The position numbers and the translations under genes were made by a program. From the NCBI RefSeq assembly GCF_030730875.1, contig NZ_JAVAMA010000011.1, forward strand, positions 124,001 to 188,000: a DNA stretch of 64,000 bases. The letters are read 5' to 3'. Below, one piece after another: positions 26,614 to 34,811 of the stretch. The notes under the pieces were generated by a model, which was not told where the DNA came from, searched no databases, and saw nothing but the letters and a program-made list of their open reading frames with translations. The stretch is from Sphingomonas sp. DG1-23 (lineage in GTDB: Bacteria; Pseudomonadota; Alphaproteobacteria; Sphingomonadales; Sphingomonadaceae). The first letter of the stretch is position 1, and every line of letters starts with the position of its first letter.

Positions 26614-27480
26614 CTAGGTGGATGCAGTAGCGAGCGGCTTGTGGCCCTCGATCATCAGAAAGAGGCCGGCATTCGGAAACATTCGCTTCAGCAGACGCCG
26701 GGGCCACAACTTCCGCGCCAACCCGAGCGCCATTCCCGAATGTCGCTGACCGGCGCCGCTTTCGAGCAGGTCGCCATGCGTCAGCACCGACCAGATCCGC
26801 AGATCGGACGCCCCTGCGAACAATGCAGCGGCTTGCGCCTTGGTGTAGGCCTTCGTTCCCGGACTCTCGAGATAGCGCGAATAGATAGTATCGAGACTCA
26901 TCCAGGGCCGCCCCGTGCCCAGCGCGTAACGTAGCCACAGCATGGCGCCGATCAGGCTGTAGCGCTGATAGATCATCACCGCGAACCTGCCGCCCGGACG
27001 CAACACCCGCAGGATCTCCCTGGCCGCCCGGGGGGTATCGGGGGAATGATGGATCACGCCCCACGAATAGACCATGTCGAAACTATTGTCGGGGAACACG
27101 AGATTCTCGGCGTCTCCGACAGCAAGGCTTGATTGGAGGCCGAACAGGCGCAGGCGTTCGCGGGTATGCTCGATCGCCCGGGACGTCAGATCGACGCCAG
27201 TCAGCCGCGCGCCGGCGGCGGCGAAGCCCTGATGATCGGCGCCCAGACCGACTCCGATCTCGAGGACGTCCTTCCCGCTGGTTTGTTCGAAACGCGCAAA
27301 GCCGGGAATATAGGGCTCGAGCCGGTAGCGCTCGCTCGCCTGCCTGCGATAGCCTTCGACGTCCGGCGACTCCAGCAACAAGGCCTCGCCGCAGGAAGCG
27401 TCGTTCCAGAAATCATGAAGCGCCTGCTTTTCCGGCGGGCGGGCTGCAGATTGCGTCGATGTATCGAAGCTCTCCTCCAC
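26614..27480 (-). CDS. Class I SAM-dependent methyltransferase
   Basis: The 288-residue protein has motif I as DVLEIGVGLGADHQGFAAAG, an acidic post-I region in RLTGVDLTSRAIEHTRERL, and FDMVYSWGVIHHSPDTPRAA, the pattern of UbiE/COQ5-like Methyltransf_11 proteins. It ends with a basic C-terminal helix pair. It is the first minus-strand gene of the polysaccharide locus and is separated from the ligase/polymerase gene by 159 bp, in which I see nothing recognisable. A role in methylating a sugar, or a lipid-linked end group that could stop chain growth, is possible; the substrate is not evident. Confidence 0.83.
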   Translation of the reverse strand: MEESFDTSTQSAARPPEKQALHDFWNDASCGEALLLESPDVEGYRRQASERYRLEPYIPGFARFEQTSGKDVLEIGVGLGADHQGFAAAGARLTGVDLTSRAIEHTRERLRLFGLQSSLAVGDAENLVFPDNSFDMVYSWGVIHHSPDTPRAAREILRVLRPGGRFAVMIYQRYSLIGAMLWLRYALGTGRPWMSLDTIYSRYLESPGTKAYTKAQAAALFAGASDLRIWSVLTHGDLLESGAGQRHSGMALGLARKLWPRRLLKRMFPNAGLFLMIEGHKPLATAST

Positions 27481-27771
27481 CGGAAGCCCCCTTTCTTCTA
27501 GTGCGGTTGGCGGACCTATGGCGGCGAGACATTCAAAATCAAGCGATTAGTATCCAGGATCATCGGGACCCGTAGCCGTGTCGACGCGTTGCCAGGCCGG
27601 TGCAAAGGGTCTAGTGACGGCGCGAGACGCGCGGGCGGGCCTGAAGCGCGCCGGCGTATATAGACGCGAGGCAGTTTCTTCGATGCTTTTACTTGCCCTG
27701 TCGGTATCCGCCGCCAGAACGCGACTTGCGTGCGCGACCGGGCTGACCCGCATCTGGCGGAGTCAGATTCG

Positions 27772-29079
27772 GTGCTGACCGCCGCGCTCGCCACACCACA
27801 AGGCGTAGTCGGGGCAAGAAGCATCTGGTCGGGCGCCGCGCTCCAGCTTGCCGGCGTCGTCCTGTTCGCGGTGCTGTTTCCGTTGTGCCTGAGCGCGTTC
27901 CTGCTCTCGGACTTCACGTTGCGCGCGCCGACGCCCTGGACCCTCGCCGTGGCCGGCGCAGCCGGCTTTACGGGCGCCATTCTGTTCCGGAGCATCGGCC
28001 GTTACCCGGGAATCGCTTCCAGCTCCTATGTTTTTCCCTGCATTTTGCCGCCTTACGCACTCGCCGCCTTGTATCTGCTGTTGGCGCGGCAGGAATATAG
28101 CCGGCTGATCTTCGTCAGCAGCGGCGCATTCTCCCTCATCTGGTTCTACGCGGTCTTCTTCATGCAGCAGCGCGTGCGCCAGATGCGCATCGCGCTGGTG
28201 CCCTTCGGAACCGTCGAAGGTCTCGAGACGATCCCGGGCATTTCGTGGCACGTGATGAAGTCGTCGGAATTGACCGGCGCCACTTCGCAAGGTTTCTGGC
28301 CGGACGCAGTAGCGGCGGACCTCCGCGCCGACATTCCGAACGAATGGGACAGGGCGCTGGCCGATTTCGTGCTGGCCGGGATCCCGGTGTACGACGTCAA
28401 GCAACTGCTCGAATCCCTGACCGGGCGCGTCGAGATCAAGCACCTCTCCGAGAACAGCTTCGGCTCGCTGGCACCCCTTTCCCCCTATCTGCGGCTGCGT
28501 TCGGTCGTCGACAAGATCATCGCGCTCGCGGCGATCGTCTGCCTGACTCCGCTTCTGCTGGTGGTCGCAGTGCTCGTCCGGATCGACTCGCCCGGCCCGG
28601 CGCTGTTCCGCCAGGAGCGCGTGGGCTATCGCGGCATCGTCTTCGAGGTCATCAAGTTCCGCACCATGCGGCTAGCCAGCGACAGCGGCGATTCGCAGAT
28701 CGAAACGGCGATAACCAAGCCCGGCGATCGCCGCATCACGCGCCTTGGCCAGCTTCTACGCCGCAGCCGGATCGACGAATTGCCGCAGATCATCAACATC
28801 CTGCGCGGCGAAATGAGCTGGATCGGACCGCGCCCCGAAGCCGTGGTGCTTTCGCGCTGGTACGAGCAGGAAATCCCCTTCTACCGCTATCGCCACATCG
28901 TTCCGCCGGGCATCACCGGCTGGGCGCAGGTGCGACTGGGCCATGTCGCGCAGATCAACGAAGTGCAGGAGAAGCTCCATTACGACTTCTACTACATCAA
29001 GCACTTCTCGCTCTGGCTGGACTTCCTGATCACGCTGAAGACGCTGAAGACGATGTTCACGGGGTTCGGCGCGCGGTGA
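27772..29079 (+). CDS. Undecaprenyl-phosphate sugar-1-phosphate transferase (polyprenyl glycosylphosphotransferase)
   Basis: I prefer the GTG at 27772 (435 residues), which has GGAG nine bases upstream, to the GTG at 27730, which lacks one. The N-terminal half has about four or five hydrophobic helices and a soluble cytoplasmic region. The C-terminal catalytic domain shows the family pattern VVDKIIALAAIVCLTPLLLV, SPGPALFRQERVGYRG, FEVIKFRTMRL, RRSRIDELPQIINILRGEMS and WIGPRPE. The enzyme starts repeat-unit synthesis by moving a sugar-1-phosphate from a nucleotide sugar to undecaprenyl phosphate at the inner membrane. Which sugar is used (glucose, galactose or another) cannot be settled. It is divergent from the rest of the cluster, with a 291-bp shared upstream region at 27481-27771 lacking a clear promoter. 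Confidence 0.91.
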   Translation: MLTAALATPQGVVGARSIWSGAALQLAGVVLFAVLFPLCLSAFLLSDFTLRAPTPWTLAVAGAAGFTGAILFRSIGRYPGIASSSYVFPCILPPYALAALYLLLARQEYSRLIFVSSGAFSLIWFYAVFFMQQRVRQMRIALVPFGTVEGLETIPGISWHVMKSSELTGATSQGFWPDAVAADLRADIPNEWDRALADFVLAGIPVYDVKQLLESLTGRVEIKHLSENSFGSLAPLSPYLRLRSVVDKIIALAAIVCLTPLLLVVAVLVRIDSPGPALFRQERVGYRGIVFEVIKFRTMRLASDSGDSQIETAITKPGDRRITRLGQLLRRSRIDELPQIINILRGEMSWIGPRPEAVVLSRWYEQEIPFYRYRHIVPPGITGWAQVRLGHVAQINEVQEKLHYDFYYIKHFSLWLDFLITLKTLKTMFTGFGAR

Positions 29080-29114
29080 GCGATATGCGGACGGGCGGCG
29101 AAGCCTGTCCGCTG

Positions 29115-30320
29115 TCAGCGAAGCCGAATATCGTCGATCCAGGTGCCGACATGAGCACCGGAGACCTGCACCGACAAACGCTGCCAGGCACATCCCGCCG
29201 GAACCGTGTAGCTACCGCGAACGGTCCGGACTGCGCTGGCCGATGGCGTCACATCGATCAATTGATCGGCGGATTCGCCCACTGCGCACCGCATCGCGAA
29301 CAGCAGGTGCGAGTCTTCGCCGTCTCCTGTCGCGCCGACGACCGCGCTTAGCTGATGGGCTCCGGGCGCAAGCTTGAGCAACTGGCTGACGACGACCGTG
29401 CGAACACCGCCATCGGCATCGATCCACAGGACATTGCCTTCCCGCCCCGCCGGCGCCGGACCCCGTTGGGAACGAACGTTCCCATCTTCCGCCAGCTCCC
29501 AATCGAACGGCGGAAGCGCCGGGTCCCGCTCGAATCCGCCGTCCCCGACGCTATCGGGCGCCTTCGCATTGCCTCGCGCCATGCCGGCATAGAGCCGACT
29601 GGCCTCGTCGAACGCCTGCACTGCGACGAGCCGCGCGATTGCCGTCTTCACCAATGCGCGGTCTTCGCCCGGCCCCGGCTTCAACGCGATCCGCGCGATC
29701 TGCGCAGCGGCGCGCGGATCGGTGGACTCGCCGATGAGCGCGCCCATCATCGGCTGCCACCACGGACGCCCGCGATTGCGCAGCATGAACTTGCCGATCT
29801 CCGGCGTCAGCGCCGGATCGGCGGCCGCACCGACGAGAACCGGATATAGCAATTGCAAGGCGGACCGGGACGTCGTCAATGCGATTTCATAATGATCGAG
29901 CGTCCGTCGCACGTCGCCCGCCGCGCTGTAATGTTCGATGTACCAGATCTGGGTGAGCAGATCGCGCCGCGACAATCGCTGTGCCAGCCCGATCAGCCGG
30001 GCCGCACGATCACCGTTGCCGACGGCGGATTCGGCGAGCGCCGCGGTGCGCAGCGTCGATGCGGACAAATCGCCGCGCCGGATCGCCGCGGCGGCAATCG
30101 CCCGTGCCCGGCGAGACGCGGTCGGATCCTCGGTTCGCATCAGCACCGCTGCGCCTTGCGTCCCGAGACTGGCGGCGTTCCACGGCGCGACCTTGCGGGC
30201 GAATTCGGGAGCGGAGGCACGCGCCGAACGCGACAGCGCATCCGCGCTGCTCCACCCTGCAAGCGCCAGCGCCAGAACGGCGCCGGTGCCGTACAACAAA
30301 GGAGACGGGATGGCTGGCAC
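29115..30320 (-). CDS. Uncharacterised membrane-anchored protein with helical repeats and a C-terminal beta domain
   Basis: I do not recognise a family name for this 401-residue protein. It starts with a short N-terminal hydrophobic helix (LLYGTGAVLALALAGWSSA) that could be a signal anchor. Residues about 60-260 are Ala/Arg-rich helices in a TPR-like rhythm (ARAIAAAAIRRGDLSASTL, DRAARLIGLAQRLSRRDLL). The last 130 residues (from VGDGGFERDPALPPFDWEL) look like a beta-sandwich carbohydrate-binding-type domain, ending GAHVGTWIDDIRLR. It converges on the initiating sugar transferase gene, 35 bp apart. A periplasmic role in polysaccharide handling is possible but only inferred from position and the C-terminal look. 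Confidence 0.7.
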   Translation of the reverse strand: MPAIPSPLLYGTGAVLALALAGWSSADALSRSARASAPEFARKVAPWNAASLGTQGAAVLMRTEDPTASRRARAIAAAAIRRGDLSASTLRTAALAESAVGNGDRAARLIGLAQRLSRRDLLTQIWYIEHYSAAGDVRRTLDHYEIALTTSRSALQLLYPVLVGAAADPALTPEIGKFMLRNRGRPWWQPMMGALIGESTDPRAAAQIARIALKPGPGEDRALVKTAIARLVAVQAFDEASRLYAGMARGNAKAPDSVGDGGFERDPALPPFDWELAEDGNVRSQRGPAPAGREGNVLWIDADGGVRTVVVSQLLKLAPGAHQLSAVVGATGDGEDSHLLFAMRCAVGESADQLIDVTPSASAVRTVRGSYTVPAGCAWQRLSVQVSGAHVGTWIDDIRLR

Positions 30321-30409
30321 GCTGGATGGCCTAACGAGTTATTGTCTGGGATCGACAGTGCCCGCGGGGACCCGACAGGGCGGACGAGGCGCGCGCGCGA
30401 CCGGGCAAG

Positions 30410-31048
30410 CTATCGACCCGGCCCACCTTGCGGCGGCGGACCGCCTGCGCCCGGAGCCCCGCCGGGAGCGCCACCCTGTTGCTGCTGCATCATCTGCTGC
30501 ATCATCATCTGCTGGACGACCGCGGCGGGGAGGATGCGCTCGGGGCTGACGGTGAACACCAGCATCGCATCGGCCGGCACGCGCTCGGGATCGGGACTCT
30601 GCACGCCCGGCGCGCCATATGCGAGATTGGCAGGGATCCAGAGGCGGTACTTGCCGCCCTTCTGCATCAGCTTCAGGCCTTCGAGAAAGCCCGGGATCGC
30701 GCTGCCCTGCTGGACCGGGAACGGCACCGGACGGTCGCTCTTGTCGAAGACATTGCCGTCGCGGAAACGCCCTTCGTAATTGGCGACGACGTAATCGCCC
30801 TCACCCGCCGTGGGGCCCTCGCCAGGCTCGAGCACCTGGTACTGGAGACCCGAAGCGGTGGTCTGGACGCCCGAACGGGTCTTGTTCCAGGCGAGATATT
30901 CCGCGTCGGTGCCCTTGGCGGCGACCTGCTCGCGCGTCCCGAGCCAGGCAAGGCCGGCCGCAAACGCAATCGCCAGCAGCACGCCGATCCACAGCCAGAC
31001 CTTATAGGCCCGCTTGACGGGCTGCAGCGGAACGGCGGTCACGGACAT
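30410..31048 (-). CDS. FKBP-type peptidyl-prolyl cis-trans isomerase, membrane-anchored
   Basis: The 212-residue protein has one N-terminal transmembrane helix (VWLWIGVLLAIAFAAGLAWL), so the rest should face the periplasm. Residues about 60-170 form an FKBP domain: SGLQYQVLEPGEGPTAGEGD, VFDKSDRPVPFPVQQG, IPGFLEGLKLMQKGGKYRLW and IPANLAYG. The tail is unusual: a Met/Gln run (QQMMMQQMMQQQQ) and then Gly/Pro/Ala repeats to the end. It should speed proline isomerisation during folding of exported proteins. It lies downstream of rpsU with hairpins between, so it probably has its own transcript. The 89-bp gap after its stop shows no feature. Confidence 0.9.
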   Translation of the reverse strand: MSVTAVPLQPVKRAYKVWLWIGVLLAIAFAAGLAWLGTREQVAAKGTDAEYLAWNKTRSGVQTTASGLQYQVLEPGEGPTAGEGDYVVANYEGRFRDGNVFDKSDRPVPFPVQQGSAIPGFLEGLKLMQKGGKYRLWIPANLAYGAPGVQSPDPERVPADAMLVFTVSPERILPAAVVQQMMMQQMMQQQQGGAPGGAPGAGGPPPQGGPGR

Positions 31049-31082
31049 CGAGTCATCCCCAAATCGGCGTTCCGCCGCTCAA

Positions 31083-31112
31083 CTTTCACGATTTTCACGC
31101 GAATCGTGAAAG
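31083..31112. repeat. 10-bp inverted repeat between rpsU and the FKBP gene
   Basis: CTTTCACGAT (31083-31092) and ATCGTGAAAG (31103-31112) are perfect arms around a 10-base loop. It lies 35 bp before the FKBP start and just beyond the rpsU terminator. It could be a second terminator hairpin or a regulatory site of the FKBP gene. Confidence 0.5.
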
Positions 31113-31133
31113 AAAACTGCGCCGGAGCGCAGG
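31112..31133 (-). terminator. Rho-independent terminator of rpsU
   Basis: On the minus strand CTGCGCTCCGGCGCAG forms a 6-bp GC stem with a tetraloop and is followed by TTTTCTTT. It begins five bases after the rpsU stop codon, a classical intrinsic terminator. Confidence 0.8.
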
Positions 31134-31137
31134 ATTC

Positions 31138-31344
31138 TTACCGTGCGCTGTCGCGCTCGACGCGCTTGCGCTCAAGCTTGCGTGCGCGGCGGACCGCGGC
31201 GGCGCGCTCGCGCGCGCGCTTCTCGCTGGGCTTCTCATAATGACGGCGGAGCTTCATCTCGCGATAGACGCCCTCACGCTGCAGCTTCTTCTTGAGCGCG
31301 CGCAGCGCCTGGTCGACGTTATTGTCGCGAACGATGATTTGCAT
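31138..31344 (-). CDS. rpsU: 30S ribosomal protein bS21
   Basis: This 68-residue, very basic protein begins MQIIVRDNNVDQALRALKKK, the hallmark start of bS21, and continues with REGVYREMKLRRHYEKPSEK. The C-terminus is an Arg/Lys-rich helix (RARERAAAVRRARKLERKR). bS21 is part of the small subunit platform and helps initiation near the anti-Shine-Dalgarno region. The length matches alphaproteobacterial forms. The gene stands alone, has an intrinsic terminator, and is divergent from the OmpR-type regulator, with 240 bp between. Confidence 0.96.
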   Translation of the reverse strand: MQIIVRDNNVDQALRALKKKLQREGVYREMKLRRHYEKPSEKRARERAAAVRRARKLERKRVERDSAR

Positions 31345-31531
31345 AAGGCCGTACAGCTCCGATCTCGATACAATAGAATAGGGTTCGCCGGAGCACAGGC
31401 CGCGGCGTTATCGGGGCCACCTATCAGCGTGAATCCGATTTTTCAAGGTCCGAGGCGGCATGCGGACGAGAATCTGGGATTGACCGCGCCACCCGACTGT
31501 GACCTCGAGGCAACAGTGCGGCCACATTACA

Positions 31532-31555
31532 CCGCGTTGCAGCGCTGCAACGCGG
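31532..31555. promoter_or_regulatory. 24-bp perfect palindrome upstream of the two-component operon
   Basis: The half-site CCGCGTTGCAGC is followed directly by its exact reverse complement, GCTGCAACGCGG. It lies 29 bp before the ATG at 31585 in the 240-bp region between rpsU and the regulator gene. It could be an operator for a dimeric regulator or a strong mRNA hairpin. OmpR-type regulators more often bind direct repeats, so self-binding is not assured. Confidence 0.6.
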
Positions 31556-31584
31556 CCGATAGGTTCGCCTGCCATTCGACACGC

Positions 31585-32319
31585 ATGCAGTTAGCCTACG
31601 CCCTGGACCTCGAGACCCGCCTCCTCATCGTCGACGACGATCCCGGAATCCGCGAACTGACCGCGGGCTTCCTGTCGCAGCACGGCTATGTCGTCGACAC
31701 CGCCGCGGGCGGCGCGGAAATGCGCGAGGCGATGGCGGCGCATGACTATGCGCTTGTCGTGCTCGACCTGATGATGCCCGGCGAGGACGGACTGACCATC
31801 CTCCGCTCGCTCGATCGCGAGACCGGGCCGGCGGTGATCCTCCATTCGGTGATCGGCGAGGATGTCGACCGGATCGTCGGGCTCGAGATGGGTGCCGACG
31901 ATTACGTCGCCAAGCCGGCCAATCCGCGCGAATTGCTCGCGCGGATCCGATCCGTGCTCCGGCGCAGCGGCAGCGGCGAGCGCGCCACGGCGAAAATGCC
32001 CGAGCGCAGCTTCCTGCGCTTCGCCGGCTGGCGGCTCGATCCGGTGGCGCGCCAACTCTACGATCCCGAGAATGTGATCATCAATCTGTCGGACGGCGAG
32101 TTCCGATTGCTGCTCGCTCTGGTCGAGCGGCCGCGACGCGTGCTGACCCGCGACATGCTGCTCGATCTCTCGCGCGGGCCCATGGCCGAGCATTTCGATC
32201 GGGCGATCGACGTGCAGATGAGCCGGCTCCGCAAGAAGCTCGCCCGGCCCGGCCGCGAGGAGCTGATCCGCACGATCCGCAACGAAGGCTATATGTTCGT
32301 CGCCGAAGTTTCGGCGTGA
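31585..32319 (+). CDS. OmpR/PhoB-family response regulator
   Basis: The ATG at 31585 (MQLAYALDLETRLLIVDDD, 244 residues) puts the receiver at the N-terminus; the open frame upstream lies in the rpsU-divergent region and is rejected. The receiver has the acidic pair in LLIVDDDPG, the phospho-acceptor Asp in LVVLDLMMPGEDG and the Lys in DDYVAKPANP. The C-terminal winged helix shows LSDGEFRLLLALVERPRRVL and IDVQMSRLRKKLARPG, ending in IRTIRNEGYMFVAEV. It should be a DNA-binding regulator driven by the kinase that follows, whose GTG start overlaps its stop by 4 bp. Target genes are unknown. Confidence 0.93.
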   Translation: MQLAYALDLETRLLIVDDDPGIRELTAGFLSQHGYVVDTAAGGAEMREAMAAHDYALVVLDLMMPGEDGLTILRSLDRETGPAVILHSVIGEDVDRIVGLEMGADDYVAKPANPRELLARIRSVLRRSGSGERATAKMPERSFLRFAGWRLDPVARQLYDPENVIINLSDGEFRLLLALVERPRRVLTRDMLLDLSRGPMAEHFDRAIDVQMSRLRKKLARPGREELIRTIRNEGYMFVAEVSA

Positions 32320-33578
32320 GGCGCGCGCGTTCGATCACCGTCCCGATCCTGCTGCTGGTGATCGCCGCGGCACTGATTGCGACGACGGTGCAGTTCACCT
32401 CGATGTTCAGCGGCCCGCCGCCCTGGTTTCGGCCGACGCCGATCGCGCGCGTGGCGGAAGCGCTTCGCACCGGCGCGGTTCCCGACAATAGCCGCGGGAT
32501 CGAAGTCAGGCGGATCCGCGAGGACCGGTTCGGCCGCAGCGAGGAGCAGCCCTCCCCCGAGCGCGACGCGGCGATCGCTGCACTGATCCCGGCGCCCGCC
32601 GGAAACGTGCAGGGGCTCTACGAATTTCCACCGCACGATCCCGACAGCGACATCCGCGGCAGCTTCACGATCGGGCTGCGCGACGGCGACGGCTGGACCA
32701 TCGTCTCGACCGCGCCGCCGCCCACCTTCACGAGCTGGCATTTCCGGCGGCTGGCGGGGATGCTGATCACGCTGGCGGTGCTGTCGGTGCTCGCCTGGTA
32801 TGTCGCGGGGCGGATCTCGCGGCCGATCCGCGAGCTCGCTCATGCGGCGACGCGTGCCCGGCTCGGCGCACGGCCGGCGATCCCGCGCGGCGGCCCGAGG
32901 GAAGTGCGCGAGCTCGCCGAGGCAGTCGAGGCGATGCAGGATCGCATCCTCCAGCAGGCCGAGGGGCGCACCGCGATGCTCGCGGCGATCGCGCACGATC
33001 TCGGCACCCCGCTCTCGCGGATCGCTTTCTGGGTCGAGCAGCTCCCGGAGGCGGCACGCGACCGCGCCGCCGCCGATATCGACGAGATGCGCGCGATGCT
33101 GGGCGCGGTGCTGCGCTTCACCCGCGACGATCGCAGCCGCGAGCAGCATGCGCGGCTCGACCTCGGCAGCCTGATCGAGAGCCTGGGCGACGATCTCGCC
33201 GCGGCGGGCACGCCGGTCGAGGTCGATCTCGGGCCGCGGGTGATCATCGAGGGCGATCCGGTGGCGCTGCGCCGGCTATTCACCAACCTGGTCGAGAATG
33301 CCGTCCGCTATGGCGACCGGGCGCGGTTGTGCTGGACGGTTTCTGCCGGACGGGCCGAAGTGCTGGTCGAGGACGAGGGCCCGGGCTTCCCCGGCCGCGC
33401 CGAGGCGCTGTTCGCGCCGTTCGTGCGCGGCGAAGCCTCGCGCAACCGGGCGACCGGGGGCACCGGACTGGGGCTGGCGATCGTCCGCTCGATCGCCGAG
33501 GCGCATGGCGGCGAGGTGCTGCTGGAGAACCGCGCGGCCGGGGGCGGACGGGTGCGGGTGCGGCTGCCGGCGGAGTGA
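32316..33578 (+). CDS. Membrane sensor histidine kinase (EnvZ-like)
   Basis: It starts at a GTG overlapping the regulator stop (GTGA) and has 420 residues. The first helix is ITVPILLLVIAAALIATTV. A short periplasmic part of about 100 residues follows, then a second helix (AGMLITLAVLSVLAWYVAG) and a HAMP linker (GRISRPIRELAHAATRARLG). The HisKA box is MLAAIAHDLGTPLSRIAFW, with the phospho-accepting His, and the ATPase domain has NLVENAVRYGD, VEDEGPGFPG and GGTGLGLAIVRSIAEAHGG. It forms a classical two-component pair with the preceding regulator. The signal sensed is unknown. Confidence 0.93.
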   Translation: MRRARSITVPILLLVIAAALIATTVQFTSMFSGPPPWFRPTPIARVAEALRTGAVPDNSRGIEVRRIREDRFGRSEEQPSPERDAAIAALIPAPAGNVQGLYEFPPHDPDSDIRGSFTIGLRDGDGWTIVSTAPPPTFTSWHFRRLAGMLITLAVLSVLAWYVAGRISRPIRELAHAATRARLGARPAIPRGGPREVRELAEAVEAMQDRILQQAEGRTAMLAAIAHDLGTPLSRIAFWVEQLPEAARDRAAADIDEMRAMLGAVLRFTRDDRSREQHARLDLGSLIESLGDDLAAAGTPVEVDLGPRVIIEGDPVALRRLFTNLVENAVRYGDRARLCWTVSAGRAEVLVEDEGPGFPGRAEALFAPFVRGEASRNRATGGTGLGLAIVRSIAEAHGGEVLLENRAAGGGRVRVRLPAE

Positions 33579-33699
33579 TCAGATCCTCCGTCGCGCCGCG
33601 ATGAGGATTTGAGACGCACTGAAATATTCGGGCGATGCCTCGAAATCCGCCGGTGCGGTGCCACCGCCACTTCTGCCGTCGACCAGCAGGAGTATCGCA

Positions 33700-34593
33700 T
33701 TGCAAGACCTTCACGAACACGATTTCGGCCTCGCCCATGATCTGCAGGCAATCAACGCGCTCGCCAGCCGGCGGCGGGCATTGCGCTGGTTCGCAGGCGC
33801 CGGTGCGGGGGCGCTGCTGACGGCGTGCGACGGCAGCGGCTCGAACGCGGGCGCGATCGTCTCGCCGACGCCAACGCCTTCGCCAGACGCGTCCGCCACA
33901 CCCACCCCCGGAGCGACGCCGACCCCGACCGCCGGCTGCGTGCTGGATCCGACCGAGACCAACGGGCCCTACCCCGCCGACGGTACCAACACGTCGAGCG
34001 GGCTCACCTCGAACGCGCTGACCGCCGCCAATGTGGTGCGCAGCGACATCCGGCCGAGCTTCATCGGTACCTCGACCGCAATCGCGGCGGGCGTGCAGGT
34101 GGCGCTCACGCTGACCGTGGTGAACGTCAATTCGGCCTGCGCGCCGCTGGCCGGCTATGCCATCTATCTCTGGCATTGCGACCGCGACGGGAAATATTCG
34201 CTCTACGACCTGCCGAACGAGAGCTATCTGCGCGGCGTGGGCGTCACCGACGCCAATGGTCAGGTCAGCTTCACCACGATCTTCCCAGGTTGCTATGCCG
34301 GGCGCTGGCCGCACATCCATTTCGAAGTCTTTTCGAGCCTGAGCAATGCGACCTCCGGGCGCTACGCGGCGCTAGTATCGCAGCTGGCGATGCCGGCGGC
34401 GGCGTGCAGCGAGGTCTACAACAATGCCAGCGGCTACGGCACGAGCGTGCGCAACCTCGCGGGCGTGTCGCTGTCGGGCGACAATGTGTTCGGCGACAAT
34501 TCGAGCGCGCAGATCGCCCAGCAAACGCCGACGATGACCGGCAGCGCAGCGGCGGGGTACATCGCCGCCGCAGTGATCGGGCTTGCGCGGTAG
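33700..34593 (+). CDS. Tat-exported lipoprotein related to intradiol ring-cleavage dioxygenases
   Basis: I choose the TTG at 33700 (297 residues) because CAGGAG sits 7 bases upstream; the GTG at 33658 has no such site. A twin-arginine start (ASRRRALRWFAGAGAGALL) ends in the lipobox LLTAC. A Pro/Thr linker (SPTPTPSPDASATPTPGATP) leads to the catalytic-type domain. This contains GPYPADG, YLWHCDRDGKYSLYD and FPGCYAGRWPHIHFEVF. Tyr and His positions match the two-Tyr two-His iron ligands of protocatechuate/catechol dioxygenases. Homologues exported as lipoproteins are little studied; aromatic ring cleavage at the cell surface is inferred, not shown. Confidence 0.86.
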   Translation: MQDLHEHDFGLAHDLQAINALASRRRALRWFAGAGAGALLTACDGSGSNAGAIVSPTPTPSPDASATPTPGATPTPTAGCVLDPTETNGPYPADGTNTSSGLTSNALTAANVVRSDIRPSFIGTSTAIAAGVQVALTLTVVNVNSACAPLAGYAIYLWHCDRDGKYSLYDLPNESYLRGVGVTDANGQVSFTTIFPGCYAGRWPHIHFEVFSSLSNATSGRYAALVSQLAMPAAACSEVYNNASGYGTSVRNLAGVSLSGDNVFGDNSSAQIAQQTPTMTGSAAAGYIAAAVIGLAR

Positions 34594-34601
34594 TCCGCAG
34601 T

Positions 34602-34673
34602 GCTCCTGCGAAAGCAGGAGCCCAGAGTCACACAGGACAGCAATCGTGATCCTGGGCTCCTGCTTTCGCAGGA
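34602..34673. repeat. REP-like inverted doublet (family A)
   Basis: The unit CTCCTGCGAAAGCAGGAG, followed by CCCAG, occurs once at the left and again inverted at the right (CTGGGCTCCTGC... to 34673). Each unit is itself a hairpin and the two together form a larger inverted repeat. It lies between the dioxygenase and MFS genes and resembles bacterial REP doublets (BIMEs). Confidence 0.75.
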
Positions 34674-34738
34674 ATACGGGGAAATGCTTTTACGATCTCC
34701 ACGGTGGTGGAGCGGCCGGCATCCCTGCACCGGCCGGG

Positions 34739-34795
34739 GCGTCCCGCCTGCCGAAGTGGTTTTCCTCTGTGCCACTTCCCGGCAGGCGGGGCGCC
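34739..34795. repeat. Long inverted repeat before the MFS gene
   Basis: GCGTCCCGCCTGCCGAAGTGG and its near-complement at the right (CCACTTCCCGGCAGGCGGGGC) enclose a loop of about 14 bases. It ends 17 bp before the MFS start codon. It could act as a terminator for the upstream gene or as a leader hairpin. Confidence 0.55.
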
Positions 34796-34811
34796 GTTAT
34801 AGTGCGCGGCG

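Noticed and set aside
1..29079. Classical sphingan (gellan/welan/diutan) gene cluster
   Set aside because: The initiating transferase, Wza/Wzc and Wzy types are shared. WecB/WecC, the amidotransferase and the heparinase/dehydrogenase pairs do not belong to that cluster, and the linked rhamnose operon and typical glycosyltransferase order are missing.
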